Shown here: positions 19,730-27,493 of the stretch, in pieces
Layout: the number at the start of each line of letters is the position of its first letter
Numbering within the stretch: the stretch's first letter is position 1
Origin: Paulinella micropora
Taxonomy: Eukaryota > Cercozoa > Imbricatea > Euglyphida
Direction of reading: 5' to 3'
Assembly: GCA_009731375.1 (NCBI GenBank)
Contig: BJOX01000332.1
Span: 231,815-259,307, forward strand
DNA: 27,493 nucleotides
The notes under the pieces: model-generated
Seen by the model: only the letters and a program-made list of their open reading frames with translations
Told to the model about the DNA's origin: nothing
The model's database searches: none
Position numbers and translations under genes: made by a program

Positions 19730-20632
19730 TTACAGGTTTGTCATATCTCTATCCTTATTTAATCGTAATATAGTAGAGAAATTCTTTCTAAACTGGGTTG
19801 TTCTATCACTAGCCGTGTTGTTAATTGCTAGAAATGAATAAGGTTCTGCCGTAGCATATTTAACCATATTGTAAAATTCTTTTTTGGTGAGAAAAGGATT
19901 TTCATATTCATCTGCCAGTCTGTCAAGTTCGCTTCTCCTTACTCCATTAAAAATAATCATCCAATGGCAATTAATTCTTATTCTTCGCGGGAGTTGTGTA
20001 TAACTCTGAGTTGCTACCCAGACTGACACTTTAGCATGTGTTGAAGCGAAAAACAACTCAGTAAGCACTTCTGATTTGAGAAAATTTTTACTCTGCGCAA
20101 TGTCATCCAATAACAATAATATTTTCGGTGCCTTCTTAAACCCTTTAGTTTTAATCAGTTCTTTTTGTTTAGTTAATATTTCTCTCATTAACTCAGGCCT
20201 ATCTTCTTTGATTATGTCTTCTTTTTTTAACTTGAGAGTGTCTTCTAAAATCGGGCACGGACTTAAGCAAAAGACTACTATTCTATCATAAAAACCTTTC
20301 AACATGTTCTTTTTGGCGAGTAGATTACAAATCATAACTGATTTGCCTCCACCAGTGCTCGCACATATAACCATAGTTCCCATTGCTGGCAATATTCCTT
20401 CTTTTTGAATAGGGAGCAATTCAATACCATCTCTTTGTGTTTTAATTGGTTGTATTTCCAAATCATTCTTAAATTTGGGCGGTTTTTTGTTATCTAACTC
20501 TGTTATTACTGGCCTGTCAATGGTAAATTCCTCGTGTGCTTTTCCTATGTTGGTTTTCTCCAGATTCTGCTTCAAAAGTGTTTTTCGTGGCAACTTGTTT
20601 GCTATTAATCCTTTACGTATAGATTTAGGCAT
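19730..20632 (-). CDS. Genome-packaging ATPase (FtsK/HerA superfamily, A32-like)
   Basis: 300 residues from ATG 20632. Walker A is ASTGGGKS (residues 91-98) and Walker B is KILLLLDD (170-177), followed by DIAQSKNFL. VSVWVATQSYTQLPRRIR (about 200-217) contains the glutamine of motif III and the likely arginine finger. These are the features of the FtsK/HerA pumps that fill capsids of NCLDVs, PLVs, adintoviruses and virophages. The first 70 residues are basic and low in complexity. The size is typical for the family. It is in the capsid operon, upstream of the two unrecognised proteins and MCP. Frame intact. Confidence 0.9.
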   Translation of the reverse strand: MPKSIRKGLIANKLPRKTLLKQNLEKTNIGKAHEEFTIDRPVITELDNKKPPKFKNDLEIQPIKTQRDGIELLPIQKEGILPAMGTMVICASTGGGKSVMICNLLAKKNMLKGFYDRIVVFCLSPCPILEDTLKLKKEDIIKEDRPELMREILTKQKELIKTKGFKKAPKILLLLDDIAQSKNFLKSEVLTELFFASTHAKVSVWVATQSYTQLPRRIRINCHWMIIFNGVRRSELDRLADEYENPFLTKKEFYNMVKYATAEPYSFLAINNTASDRTTQFRKNFSTILRLNKDRDMTNL

Positions 20633-20634
20633 CT

Positions 20635-20661
20635 AAAGTTGATTTAATTTAAATCAACTTT
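20635..20661. other. Palindromic hairpin AAAGTTGATTTA / TAAATCAACTTT
   Basis: Perfect 12-bp arms (20635-20646, 20650-20661) around ATT, three bases before the ATPase start on its 5' side. It is followed by a second palindrome, ATAAGATATCTTAT (about 20669-20682), before the stop of the next gene. It could end transcription of the upstream small genes or control the ATPase. Confidence 0.6.
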
Positions 20662-20685
20662 TCTTATATTATAAGATATCTTATA

Positions 20686-20907
20686 TTATGGGTTTTGAAA
20701 ATAGTTTGGATTGTATCTATAATTATCATATTCGGCACCAAAGGGTTGGGGTGGTGAAGCGTAATTATAGAAATAAGGAGAGTAAGGACTACCAAAAGCA
20801 TAATTACTTGGAGGATTGACGAGCGGTTTAAAATCCTTTCTTTCTGGACGAGTTTGAACTTGTCGCGGGATTTCAGCGGGGAAGTTTCTCGTCAGTTTTC
20901 GTTTCAT
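20686..20907 (-). CDS. Small Pro/Tyr/Asn-rich protein
   Basis: 73 residues: a basic start (MKRKLTRNFPAEIPRQ) then a Tyr/Pro/Asn-rich half (SPYSPYFYNYASPPQPF, YRYNPNYFQNP). Its ATG directly follows the stop of the next upstream gene (stop 20908-20910), so the two are probably translated from one message. Probably a minor virion component; family unknown. Confidence 0.55.
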   Translation of the reverse strand: MKRKLTRNFPAEIPRQVQTRPERKDFKPLVNPPSNYAFGSPYSPYFYNYASPPQPFGAEYDNYRYNPNYFQNP

Positions 20908-21207
20908 TTATGGAAACTCTCTTTTTTCGCTCATTCTGGTCTTGATGACTGCTCTATTGTATCTATTCAACATAAAGTGATTATTTGTGTTGCCATAACG
21001 TGTGTTATCTAGTGATTCAAAATCATTCTTGGTGTCTAGCATGCGATCGCGTCTTAGTTCGTTGCCTTTAATAAGTGGGTTTGTTTGTGAAGTGCCGATA
21101 CCTCCATTTTGGTCGCTTGGCATTAGAAAACGAATAAGTGCTAACATATCTTCTCTTTCATCGGCGGGAGATTTCCCCATAAGTTTATCAACCAACCAAT
21201 TTATCAA
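20908..21207 (-). CDS. Small unrecognised protein
   Basis: 99 residues. An amphipathic start (MINWLVDKLMGKSPADERED) is followed by a polar, Asn/Arg-rich chain. The ATG at 21207 lies 20 bp inside the end of the upstream frame (21188) and its stop abuts the next ATG. Such tight packing supports a real gene in the structural operon. No family recognised. Confidence 0.55.
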   Translation of the reverse strand: MINWLVDKLMGKSPADEREDMLALIRFLMPSDQNGGIGTSQTNPLIKGNELRRDRMLDTKNDFESLDNTRYGNTNNHFMLNRYNRAVIKTRMSEKREFP

Positions 21208-21727
21208 TGCTTCTCATGCTATCAACCATGGCTTGATTTGGTGTTGTTGCTGGATCTGGGTCATCTGAAACTTTGTATTCTTTCATCATTTCTTTGAGTT
21301 TTTCATCTTTAACTTTCTCCTCCCAGAATGGGAGTCCCTGTTTTGCTCCACTTTTATAAACATGTCCTTCATACTCTGGTTGTGGATTTGGTGGTGCTGG
21401 TGCTTGCGTTGTTTGCGGTGGCATGGTTTGTGGTGGTTGAGTTTGCGGTGGCATGGTTTGGGGTGGCATGGTTTGCGGTGGCATGGTTTGCGGTGGATTT
21501 GCCCGAGGTAGATAAGATTTCGTGTATTCCTCATCTTTTATTTCTAGTTCTGCCAATTGTTTCATTTGTTCTCCATTTAATTCACCCCTCACTTCTTCGT
21601 AAATTCTCTTATCCAAAATATCATCTGCGTCTGCTACGTCTGATATACTAGCACCTTGATTTAGTGCTTGTTTGATGGCCTCTTCCCATCCAACTTTTGG
21701 ATCGTCATAATTGGAAAGTTTAATTTT
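21188..21727 (-). CDS. C-terminal part of the large PLA2-like protein, or separate ORF without ATG; (PPQTM)n linker
   Basis: The frame is open from about 21727 to the stop at 21188, but has no ATG until residue 18 of the 142-codon reading. It starts directly after the stop of the 690-residue protein (21720) in the neighbouring frame. The first part (VGWEEAIKQALNQGASISD) looks like ordinary coding sequence. I therefore think both are one gene of about 870 residues, split by one extra base in the AAAA run just before the stop. The middle carries five to six PPQTM repeats (about 21415-21495), a flexible linker. The end (LPFWEEKVKDEKLKEMM) is helical. Confidence 0.6.
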   Translation of the reverse strand, partial: KIKLSNYDDPKVGWEEAIKQALNQGASISDVADADDILDKRIYEEVRGELNGEQMKQLAELEIKDEEYTKSYLPRANPPQTMPPQTMPPQTMPPQTQPPQTMPPQTTQAPAPPNPQPEYEGHVYKSGAKQGLPFWEEKVKDEKLKEMMKEYKVSDDPDPATTPNQAMVDSMRSIDKLVG

Positions 21728-23792
21728 CTTTCCAGTCTTCGCTCAACGATTTAACAAATCCCTTTAAGTGCCTCGTTTGGGCGCCTTTATCATCAAGTAT
21801 AGCCAAGTTATTGCCCAGTCCGATTGAATCAAAATTGGGTGCTACTACCATATTGTCTGAGTATGCGATCGGGACTTCAACACTAAGATTTATATCTTTT
21901 TCTATACTTGGTGGAATATCTTTTGTGCTCTGCGTATTTATTTTTTCTATAAAATTATTAATTGTAGTTTCATTTGCTGGTGCGATAAGAGAATATCCTT
22001 TCACACCATCGGCTTTTTCTTGCGATTTAACCATTTTATTAAAAACATCAACGAGTTCCGCATATTGTTTATTGAATGTAGCAGGATTGGCTATTTTATT
22101 TACTTTAAATGTTGCATCCTTGTCAAAACTGCCCACATTTTTCATGATACCAATCATAGACATCAATGCTTTATCTACATCGCCTATAAATCCGTTATAC
22201 TTCGCATCTGGAGGAGTGGTTTTGATAGTTTTCCAGAATTTCATCGCGTCCCAAAAAGATACTCCGCCACGTGCCCTCCCCTGTGCTTCTAAGGCCATTC
22301 TAGATATATCCGCTTTTGAAAACATTGAGTTGTAATTGTCAAAAATACTCTTGGCAACTTCGGCCGTAGCCAATCCATTACTCGTTAGATAATCACTCAT
22401 ATTGGTAATTCTTTCAAAGTATCGTTTATCGGCAAAGTCTTGGACATTCTTGTCGCCAGACGCATACAATAAATCATGTTCAAAAGCAACTAAGTCCAAA
22501 GCATCTGCTGGGAGAATGTAAGGAAATTTGCCACGAGTTCTATCTTCTAATTGAAGACGGCTTTCCACTCGTGTGCCCCCACCATTATAATTACTTCCCT
22601 CGGTATGAATTCGTTCTTCTTCCAACTTAATGAGAGCATCTGGTTGAGCAGACCATGTTCTATATATTTCTCCAAGTGCGTTTCCAAGACCGAGAACCGT
22701 CATAGTCTGTACGCCTGTTTTAAATGCCTGCCATGCCATCATTGTTGATACCTGTAAGCCTAATCTTCTCAACATATCCTTTAACACATAATCACCTATT
22801 CTTTGCTGTCCGCTTGCGATCAGACGAGGATTAGGCGGAGGCAAACCCTCTGGCACTTCATTTCTCGCTAGTGCTAGCAAAAGGGTATTGAAAGCATCTG
22901 CTCTTCTTCTTCCAAGTAATCCAACATTCATCGCACGTAGTTGTGGATTGTTGGCAATTAATCTCAATATCTGCCCCCACGCTAGCCTTCTCACACCATA
23001 TCGCCCAACACCTGTAGCAAGGTTAAGTAATCTATTAAGTCTGGGGCTCATAATTATCTCTTGAATACTTCTAATAATAGCATTAACAAATCTTTCTACA
23101 CTTCGGGGGTCATCACCTATTCGTGGCACAAGCATCTTGTGTTCGTCGCCTATCTGTGCTTCTATTAAAGCATCATCTGGGTGTTTTCTCTCCCACTCTT
23201 CTCGGTTTTCTTTCCATTCCTTATAATCCTGCTCCGCTTGCTTTCTATCCTCTCTTCGTATTACGCGAGTTTTGTCCGCTTTGCCTTTGTTTTTCATATA
23301 CGTTAAGCCCTTATCGGTTAATCGTTTTAAGTCTTCTTCTTTATATTCTTGTTTTACCAATTGCGCTATATCACGCTTCATTTGCTGGATATTGTCTTCT
23401 ATGTGCGCTATATCATATTTATCGGTAGCCATTGCTAATTTTCGCATTTCAATCATTTGTTCGTTCATGGGGGCAGTTCCGTGTTTTCTTTCAAATTCTT
23501 TCATATCAACGCCGTCATCTTGAAGGTGTGCTTTCAGTTCATCGTAATTCATATTTACATAAATACTTTGCTTATTGTCCAACGCACTAATCTTATCTTT
23601 TAAATCCTCCATAGTATTCCCCCTTCTTGTTGAAGCATCCAACAATCTATCCGCTCTAAGCCTCTCGCGGGCTTGATTATTGATACCTTCATTAACTTGT
23701 TCAGCCCAATCAGCATCTGCTTCATCCAACAAATACTTATGTTCGCGTCTAATTTCGTTGTAATATGTAAAAAATGGTTTTTCGTGTGGCAT
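21720..23792 (-). CDS. Large virion protein with phospholipase-A2-like domain
   Basis: 690 residues from ATG 23792. Residues 1-230 are charged coiled coil (EDLKDKIS, IEDNIQQMKRDI, EQDYKEWKENREEW). Residues 230-380 are basic to hydrophobic helices (LLNLATGVGRYGVRRLAWG, TMTVLGLGNALG), possibly membrane-active. Residues 400-460 carry YNGGGT (402-407), then FEHDLLYASGD with His439, Asp440 and Tyr443, and FADKRYF. The glycine loop followed by HDxxY is the arrangement of the PLA2-like domain of parvovirus VP1u, also known in adintovirus-type elements, used for membrane breach. The tail is mostly Ala/Asn-rich. It probably continues through a frameshift into 21188-21727. The domain call rests on the motif only; a shape without catalysis is possible. 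Confidence 0.65.
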   Translation of the reverse strand: MPHEKPFFTYYNEIRREHKYLLDEADADWAEQVNEGINNQARERLRADRLLDASTRRGNTMEDLKDKISALDNKQSIYVNMNYDELKAHLQDDGVDMKEFERKHGTAPMNEQMIEMRKLAMATDKYDIAHIEDNIQQMKRDIAQLVKQEYKEEDLKRLTDKGLTYMKNKGKADKTRVIRREDRKQAEQDYKEWKENREEWERKHPDDALIEAQIGDEHKMLVPRIGDDPRSVERFVNAIIRSIQEIIMSPRLNRLLNLATGVGRYGVRRLAWGQILRLIANNPQLRAMNVGLLGRRRADAFNTLLLALARNEVPEGLPPPNPRLIASGQQRIGDYVLKDMLRRLGLQVSTMMAWQAFKTGVQTMTVLGLGNALGEIYRTWSAQPDALIKLEEERIHTEGSNYNGGGTRVESRLQLEDRTRGKFPYILPADALDLVAFEHDLLYASGDKNVQDFADKRYFERITNMSDYLTSNGLATAEVAKSIFDNYNSMFSKADISRMALEAQGRARGGVSFWDAMKFWKTIKTTPPDAKYNGFIGDVDKALMSMIGIMKNVGSFDKDATFKVNKIANPATFNKQYAELVDVFNKMVKSQEKADGVKGYSLIAPANETTINNFIEKINTQSTKDIPPSIEKDINLSVEVPIAYSDNMVVAPNFDSIGLGNNLAILDDKGAQTRHLKGFVKSLSEDWKEN

Positions 23793-23816
23793 TTTTTATA
23801 TCCGCTATTATATAGG
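23793..23816. promoter_or_regulatory. Compact bidirectional promoter
   Basis: The 24-bp spacer between divergent ATGs (23792 on -, 23817 on +) holds ATATCCGC (23798-23805; GCGGATAT for the - gene) and TATTATATAGG before the + ATG. It matches the motif seen at 8726, 9719, 12091 and 19081. Confidence 0.5.
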
Positions 23817-24035
23817 ATGGAAAATAAAAAAGAAAAAAGCAAAGACGAGCAACAACTTGAAGAGTTGGAAAGGCTAGGGAAGGAAATTGACCAAATCCGC
23901 ATCACTCAGAACTTAGTGAATAGAAACCCCAACATTTTTAGAAAACCTGAAAATATCCTTTATAGATTACCGCTATCAGATAAGCAACGAGAAGCGATTT
24001 ATAATAATATAATTAAAGAGAAAGATAATATATAA
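23817..24035 (+). CDS. Small charged helical protein, unknown
   Basis: 72 residues, Lys/Glu-rich N-terminal helix (EQQLEELERLGKEIDQIR) then LYRLPLSDKQREAIYNNI. The ATG at 23817 (preceded by CTATTATATAGG) is chosen over any upstream alternative because the divergent gene begins 25 bp before it. Its TAA overlaps the next ATG (TAATG), so the two are translationally linked. No family recognised. Confidence 0.6.
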   Translation: MENKKEKSKDEQQLEELERLGKEIDQIRITQNLVNRNPNIFRKPENILYRLPLSDKQREAIYNNIIKEKDNI

Positions 24036-24292
24036 TGTTGTTAATATTGCTATTCGTGTTATCTAGATTTGCTATGTCGCGGACTGCCTGCGACTTTTAC
24101 TCGCGATACTCAGAAAAAAAGAATGAATCGTGTGCTTATTGTATAAAGCAAGGGGTAGATACTGGGTTTAAGTGTGTTTTCATAAATAACGGAAATAATA
24201 TGTGTCGTAGTTTTGATGAGGCACTGCCTTTAATGTGCGCGGGTGATAATAGATGGTATATGACACATATATATGAATGTGGTAATTTGTGA
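24035..24292 (+). CDS. Secreted or membrane-anchored Cys-rich small protein
   Basis: 85 residues. A hydrophobic start (MLLILLFVLSRFAM) is a likely signal peptide or anchor. The mature part has seven cysteines at residues 19, 33, 36, 47, 57, 68 and 82, with the spacing C-x13-C-x2-C-x10-C-x9-C-x10-C-x13-C. This is loosely PSI/plexin-repeat-like and suggests disulfides, so the product probably acts in the secretory path, the virion surface or outside the cell. Linked to the previous gene by a TAATG overlap and convergent with the next. Unusual for a PLV gene; no family assigned. Confidence 0.6.
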   Translation: MLLILLFVLSRFAMSRTACDFYSRYSEKKNESCAYCIKQGVDTGFKCVFINNGNNMCRSFDEALPLMCAGDNRWYMTHIYECGNL

Positions 24293-24293
24293 T

Positions 24294-24494
24294 TTACTTC
24301 TTACCACCACCAGAACTTGGTGAAGGAAGGCAAATTCCTATGAGTAAAGTCAAAATACTGACGTAAGTATTAGCAACCTCACAAGGCAAGTTCTTTTCAG
24401 ATAGCCTTACGATACAAAGGGTTATAATGGCGATAATGATACCCATTTGAAATAAGTATTTAATCATTCTGCTGTCGGTTTTCTTATTGGACAT
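24294..24494 (-). CDS. Small membrane protein
   Basis: 66 residues with two hydrophobic stretches (MGIIIAIITLCIV and VSILTLLIGICL) and a charged start (MSNKKTDSR), so two short transmembrane helices. The ATG at 24494 overlaps the end of the upstream frame by 31 bp. Holin-like in shape only; function unknown. Confidence 0.55.
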   Translation of the reverse strand: MSNKKTDSRMIKYLFQMGIIIAIITLCIVRLSEKNLPCEVANTYVSILTLLIGICLPSPSSGGGKK

Positions 24495-24649
24495 ACAGCA
24501 ATTCCATTCGTTCTCAATTTCATTGTCAATTTTTTCTCTTCTGTCTTTAGTTCAATATCCAAAACGCGAGATTTTAATTCGGGAGTTAGTTCGCCATCCA
24601 TATCCATAATAGGTGGGGGTCTGTGAAGTCTAGTCGTATTATTTGACAT
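24464..24649 (-). CDS. Small charged protein, unknown
   Basis: 61 residues (MSNNTTRLHRPPPIMDMDGELT...). It overlaps the fibre stop by 11 bp upstream and the small membrane protein downstream. It has both a clean ATG and a place in the same gene string. Composition is ordinary, with a Lys/Glu-rich helix (LDIELKTEEKKLTMKL). No family recognised. Confidence 0.45.
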   Translation of the reverse strand: MSNNTTRLHRPPPIMDMDGELTPELKSRVLDIELKTEEKKLTMKLRTNGIAVCPIRKPTAE

Positions 24650-27493
24650 TTTCTCTAATTTCTTGTAGTATATTCATGAGATTATTATTTTGTTTTTCTA
24701 AATTAACTACCTTTTCCGCCATGTGTTGAAAAGCACTGACTAATATTGGTATGAAGTCCGTGTATGATATACCTTCAAAGTTTCCATCCCCATCGTCTGC
24801 TTTTATTCCACTTTCAGATACAAATTCTGGAAATATTTTTTTTACTTCATCCGCAATAAATCCGTGGTTCTTTTTTTCTTTCTTTTCGTCTGATTTCAAA
24901 TAATATGAACAGCAGTTTATTTTCATCAGTTTATCGCAACAATCCCCGCAGTCTAGTGTTTTAATATCTGATTTTAATCTCCTGTCTGAACCAGAAGACC
25001 AAACATTCGCTCCTGCTGCCATAAAAACATAACCCGTATTATTTTCACCATTTGACAATGACGTCGACCAAGCGTGTAATAATCCACCTGTATTCATTAC
25101 CACCGCATAACCCGATGAGTCTCCTGCTTTCATATATATTTGCGGGTTTGACGTATTGCCTGGTCTTTGTCTTAGCGTTAAAAATCCGCTGGATGTTGTT
25201 GTCATAGTTAATCCAGCATTCGCCGTTATTGCCTTTGAAGCAGTGATTGCTGTGTTGTTAATTCTAAATAATTCATTTGTAGCACCATAGTAAAATACAT
25301 GGCTATCCGTTGAGGCATTAACATTATAAATCAATATATTACTAGCAATACCAAATCCATAAAATCCAGTTGTTGATGGTGTTCCACTATCATACAAAAC
25401 CAGTTTATTGTTTGCCGACGCACTTCTATCAATAAACACACTTTTACCCGCTCCTACTACTATATTGTCGCTTGTTGTTAATGTTGTTGTTGATATCCCC
25501 GCACTAGCCGTTATCAATCCTTTTGTCCATAAAGTCCCGTTTGCCCCATTTAATAACATTAACAATTGCTCTGCTGAATTTTCCCACACAAAACCATCCG
25601 CCGAAGCATTACCACTCCTAAATCTTACAGCAAAGCCTGAAATATCGTTGCCTGCCACCGCTGTTCCTCCACCTAATGATTTACCAGCCCCTGGTTGAGC
25701 CATATAAATCCCCCATCCTGAGTTGTCTGTATCCCACATAAATATACCTTGCCCATTTCCTCCATCTACTTTATTTTGAATAGATAACTTACAACCGCCA
25801 TCTGCTGTTATTAATCCACTCGCCGTTAGTGTCGTCGTTGATATACCCGCGGTTGAAGTAATTGTCGTTCCCGTTATTGTTCCACCATTTGTTATATTGT
25901 TTGAGTTCATATCCAAAGCACCATAAAAACGCATACCGCCAGCATTGTTAAAACGGACAATGTCAGACGAAGCACTTTTATTATCCAAAAGTTTTGAAAT
26001 ATAAAGTCCTGCTCCTTTTACATCAGATGCTACATTAGTGAATACATAACCTCGTTGGTTCGCGGTTCCACTTGTAGCAGTATTTAGAGTAAATAAGAAA
26101 TACTGATAATCACCTGATGTCTGTGTGAAAAGAATATATCTCCTCCATTTTGGTTTAATATCCTCGCCCCATTATATGTTATACTTCCACCATTAGTGAT
26201 AGTTTGATTATTAAAATCAGCATTGTTCGTTAAAGTTAGATATTTTATCGTAGTGCTTGTCCCGTTGAATGTTTTAATTCCAGTTATTGTTTGGTCTCCT
26301 GTTAGTTTTACATTTTGCCCGTCCAATGTGTCCGCATACCCTTTTGTCGCGCCATCGGCCGCTAATGTCGGAGTTCCAAGGTTGGCTATTTTGCTACTAT
26401 TACAATCTATCCCCGAAGCATTTACCCAACCGACGATTGCCCCATCAATAATAAAACTTATTTTTTTGGCATTTATTTCAAAGTTATAATTTACGCCCGT
26501 GCCCATATCAAGGCATCCGATAGTTCCTATATTGGCTGTGGAGTTAAAAACCACGAATGTTCCTTTTGTTGTCGCATTCGTTGAATTTCCAGTTATTTCA
26601 AGGGCACTGCTAAATGTCTTGATTCCTGCTATTGTTTGATTTCCTGAGGTTTTAACTGCCGAAGTATCAAGAACAGAAACATCCACACCATCAACAAGAT
26701 TTACATTTGTTATGCTTTGGTTTCCCATATTTAGTCCTCCCGTCATACTAGCAGTGCCGTCTAATCTAAGAAAGGGCGATGCCACATTTCGCCATTGTCC
26801 TGTGCTATAAATGAGTAGTTGATTATCTGATGCTGTTGTTATAATCACATCGCTATGTGTATCAATACTTCCACTTGCCGACACTTTCGCCGTGTTCGTA
26901 TCGTGCTCTGATAGCCAAGTTGTGATAGACCTGCCATTTAGTTGATTTACATTTGTTATGTTTTGGTTTCCCATATTTAGCGCCCCCGTCATACTAGCAG
27001 TGCAGTCTAATCTAAGAAAGGGTGGTGTGGTGTTTCTCCATTGTCCCGTGCTATACATAATCAGTTGGTTATCTGCTGGAAAGCCTGATATCATCACATC
27101 GCTGTGGCTATCTATACTTCCACTTGCTGATACCTTATTATTATTATCATTATGCTCAAATATCCATTCATCAACACCTATGTCATTTAGTAAATTTACG
27201 TTTATTATGTTTTGCCTTTTCGCATCAATCCCCGCACTCGCATTTATTATACTGCTAAATGTTTTAATTCCTCCTATGGTTTGGTCTCCTGTTAGTTTAA
27301 CCACCGAAGTATCAAGAACAGAAACATCTATACCATCAACATTACCGACATTTGTTATGTTAAATCCTCCCATATTTAAATTTCCAAACATCATAGCGAG
27401 ACCATCCAATCTAAGAAAATGTGAGTTTGTGTTTCTCCATTGCCCTGTGCTATAAATGAGCAGTTGGTTATCGGCGGGTGTGCCTGTAATTAA
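24639..27493 (-). CDS. Long fibre protein with C-terminal S74 intramolecular chaperone (5' end outside window; one frameshift)
   Basis: Two open frames, 24639-26110 and 26084-27493, neither beginning with an ATG, form one protein of about 950 visible residues. They join near 26123 by one missing base in a T run (IFF then TSGDYQYFLF). The C-terminal 110 residues carry GSDRRLKSDI and NHGFIADEVKKIFPEFV, then a coiled coil: the peptidase S74/endosialidase chaperone domain. It trimerises phage and virus fibres and cleaves itself off at the Ser-Asp site (about 24990). The shaft is repetitive: DNQLLIYSTGQWRN occurs three times (about 26800, 27050 and 27450), and LTGDQTITGIKTF and LDMGNQNITNVN recur. 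The frame still runs open at the right edge. A receptor-binding spike is the likely role. Confidence 0.8.
26709..27480. repeat. Internal repeats of the fibre shaft
   Basis: A block of about 90 bp at 26709-26800 (MGNQ-ITNVN, SMTGGLN, FLRLDG, YSTGQWRN codons) recurs at 26954-27045, 245 bp apart, with few changes. A more diverged copy is at about 27353-27445. The motif VKLTGDQTI-GIKTF recurs at about 26260, 26610 and 27255. Repeats like these change shaft length by recombination. Confidence 0.75.

Overview
The window joins two kinds of DNA. Positions 1 to about 7,120 are eukaryotic nuclear DNA, with a spliced gene, GT-AG introns (one probably GC-AG) and introns filled with microsatellites. From about 7,120 or 7,344 to the right edge it is an AT-rich, gene-dense, intron-free viral element of the Polinton-like virus (PLV)/virophage class. 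The host is best read as a unicellular eukaryote, plausibly an alga; the species cannot be named from this sequence. Four 10-N gaps and one 842-N gap show this is a scaffold, so some joins may be artefacts.

Host part. Eight short exons between 464 and 4198 can be joined in one continuous phase. They encode the C-terminal WD40 half of a GRWD1/Rrb1-type ribosome-biogenesis protein. Its introns hold ATCT, CA, ACAT and ATTAC repeats, a TTGGCTG heptamer array and a poly-G run. After the gene come about 3 kb without a supported gene: a MITE-like foldback (5655-5933), a 341-bp tandem duplication and long AT runs.

Boundary. An almost perfect inverted repeat with 186-188 bp arms (7122-7309 and 7344-7529) sits where host DNA gives way to viral DNA. 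Next come about 290 bp of small hairpins (7530-7820).

Left viral arm (mostly + strand): a Lys/Tyr-rich protein (- strand), a small basic protein, a zinc-finger protein, an archaeo-eukaryotic primase cut by the 842-N gap, a beta-class N6/N4 DNA methyltransferase, a tyrosine-recombinase/telomere-resolvase-like protein and a fibre-like protein. A 648-bp segment (8086-8733) recurs almost identically at 11449-12098, after the gap and just upstream of the methyltransferase.

Right viral arm (mostly - strand): the morphogenesis module. It has a minor capsid (penton-like) protein, the major capsid protein, two unrecognised proteins, the FtsK/HerA-type packaging ATPase, small Pro/Tyr-rich proteins, a large protein with a phospholipase-A2-like HDxxY motif, a secreted Cys-rich protein, small membrane proteins and a long fibre ending in an S74 intramolecular chaperone domain. 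The fibre runs off the right edge, so the right end of the element is not seen.

At least nine apparent single-base frameshifts are spread over the viral part, while the major capsid protein, ATPase and methyltransferase are open. This means either early decay of an integrated copy or indel errors in the assembly. The most interesting combination is a telomere-resolvase-like recombinase in an element whose end is a long palindrome.
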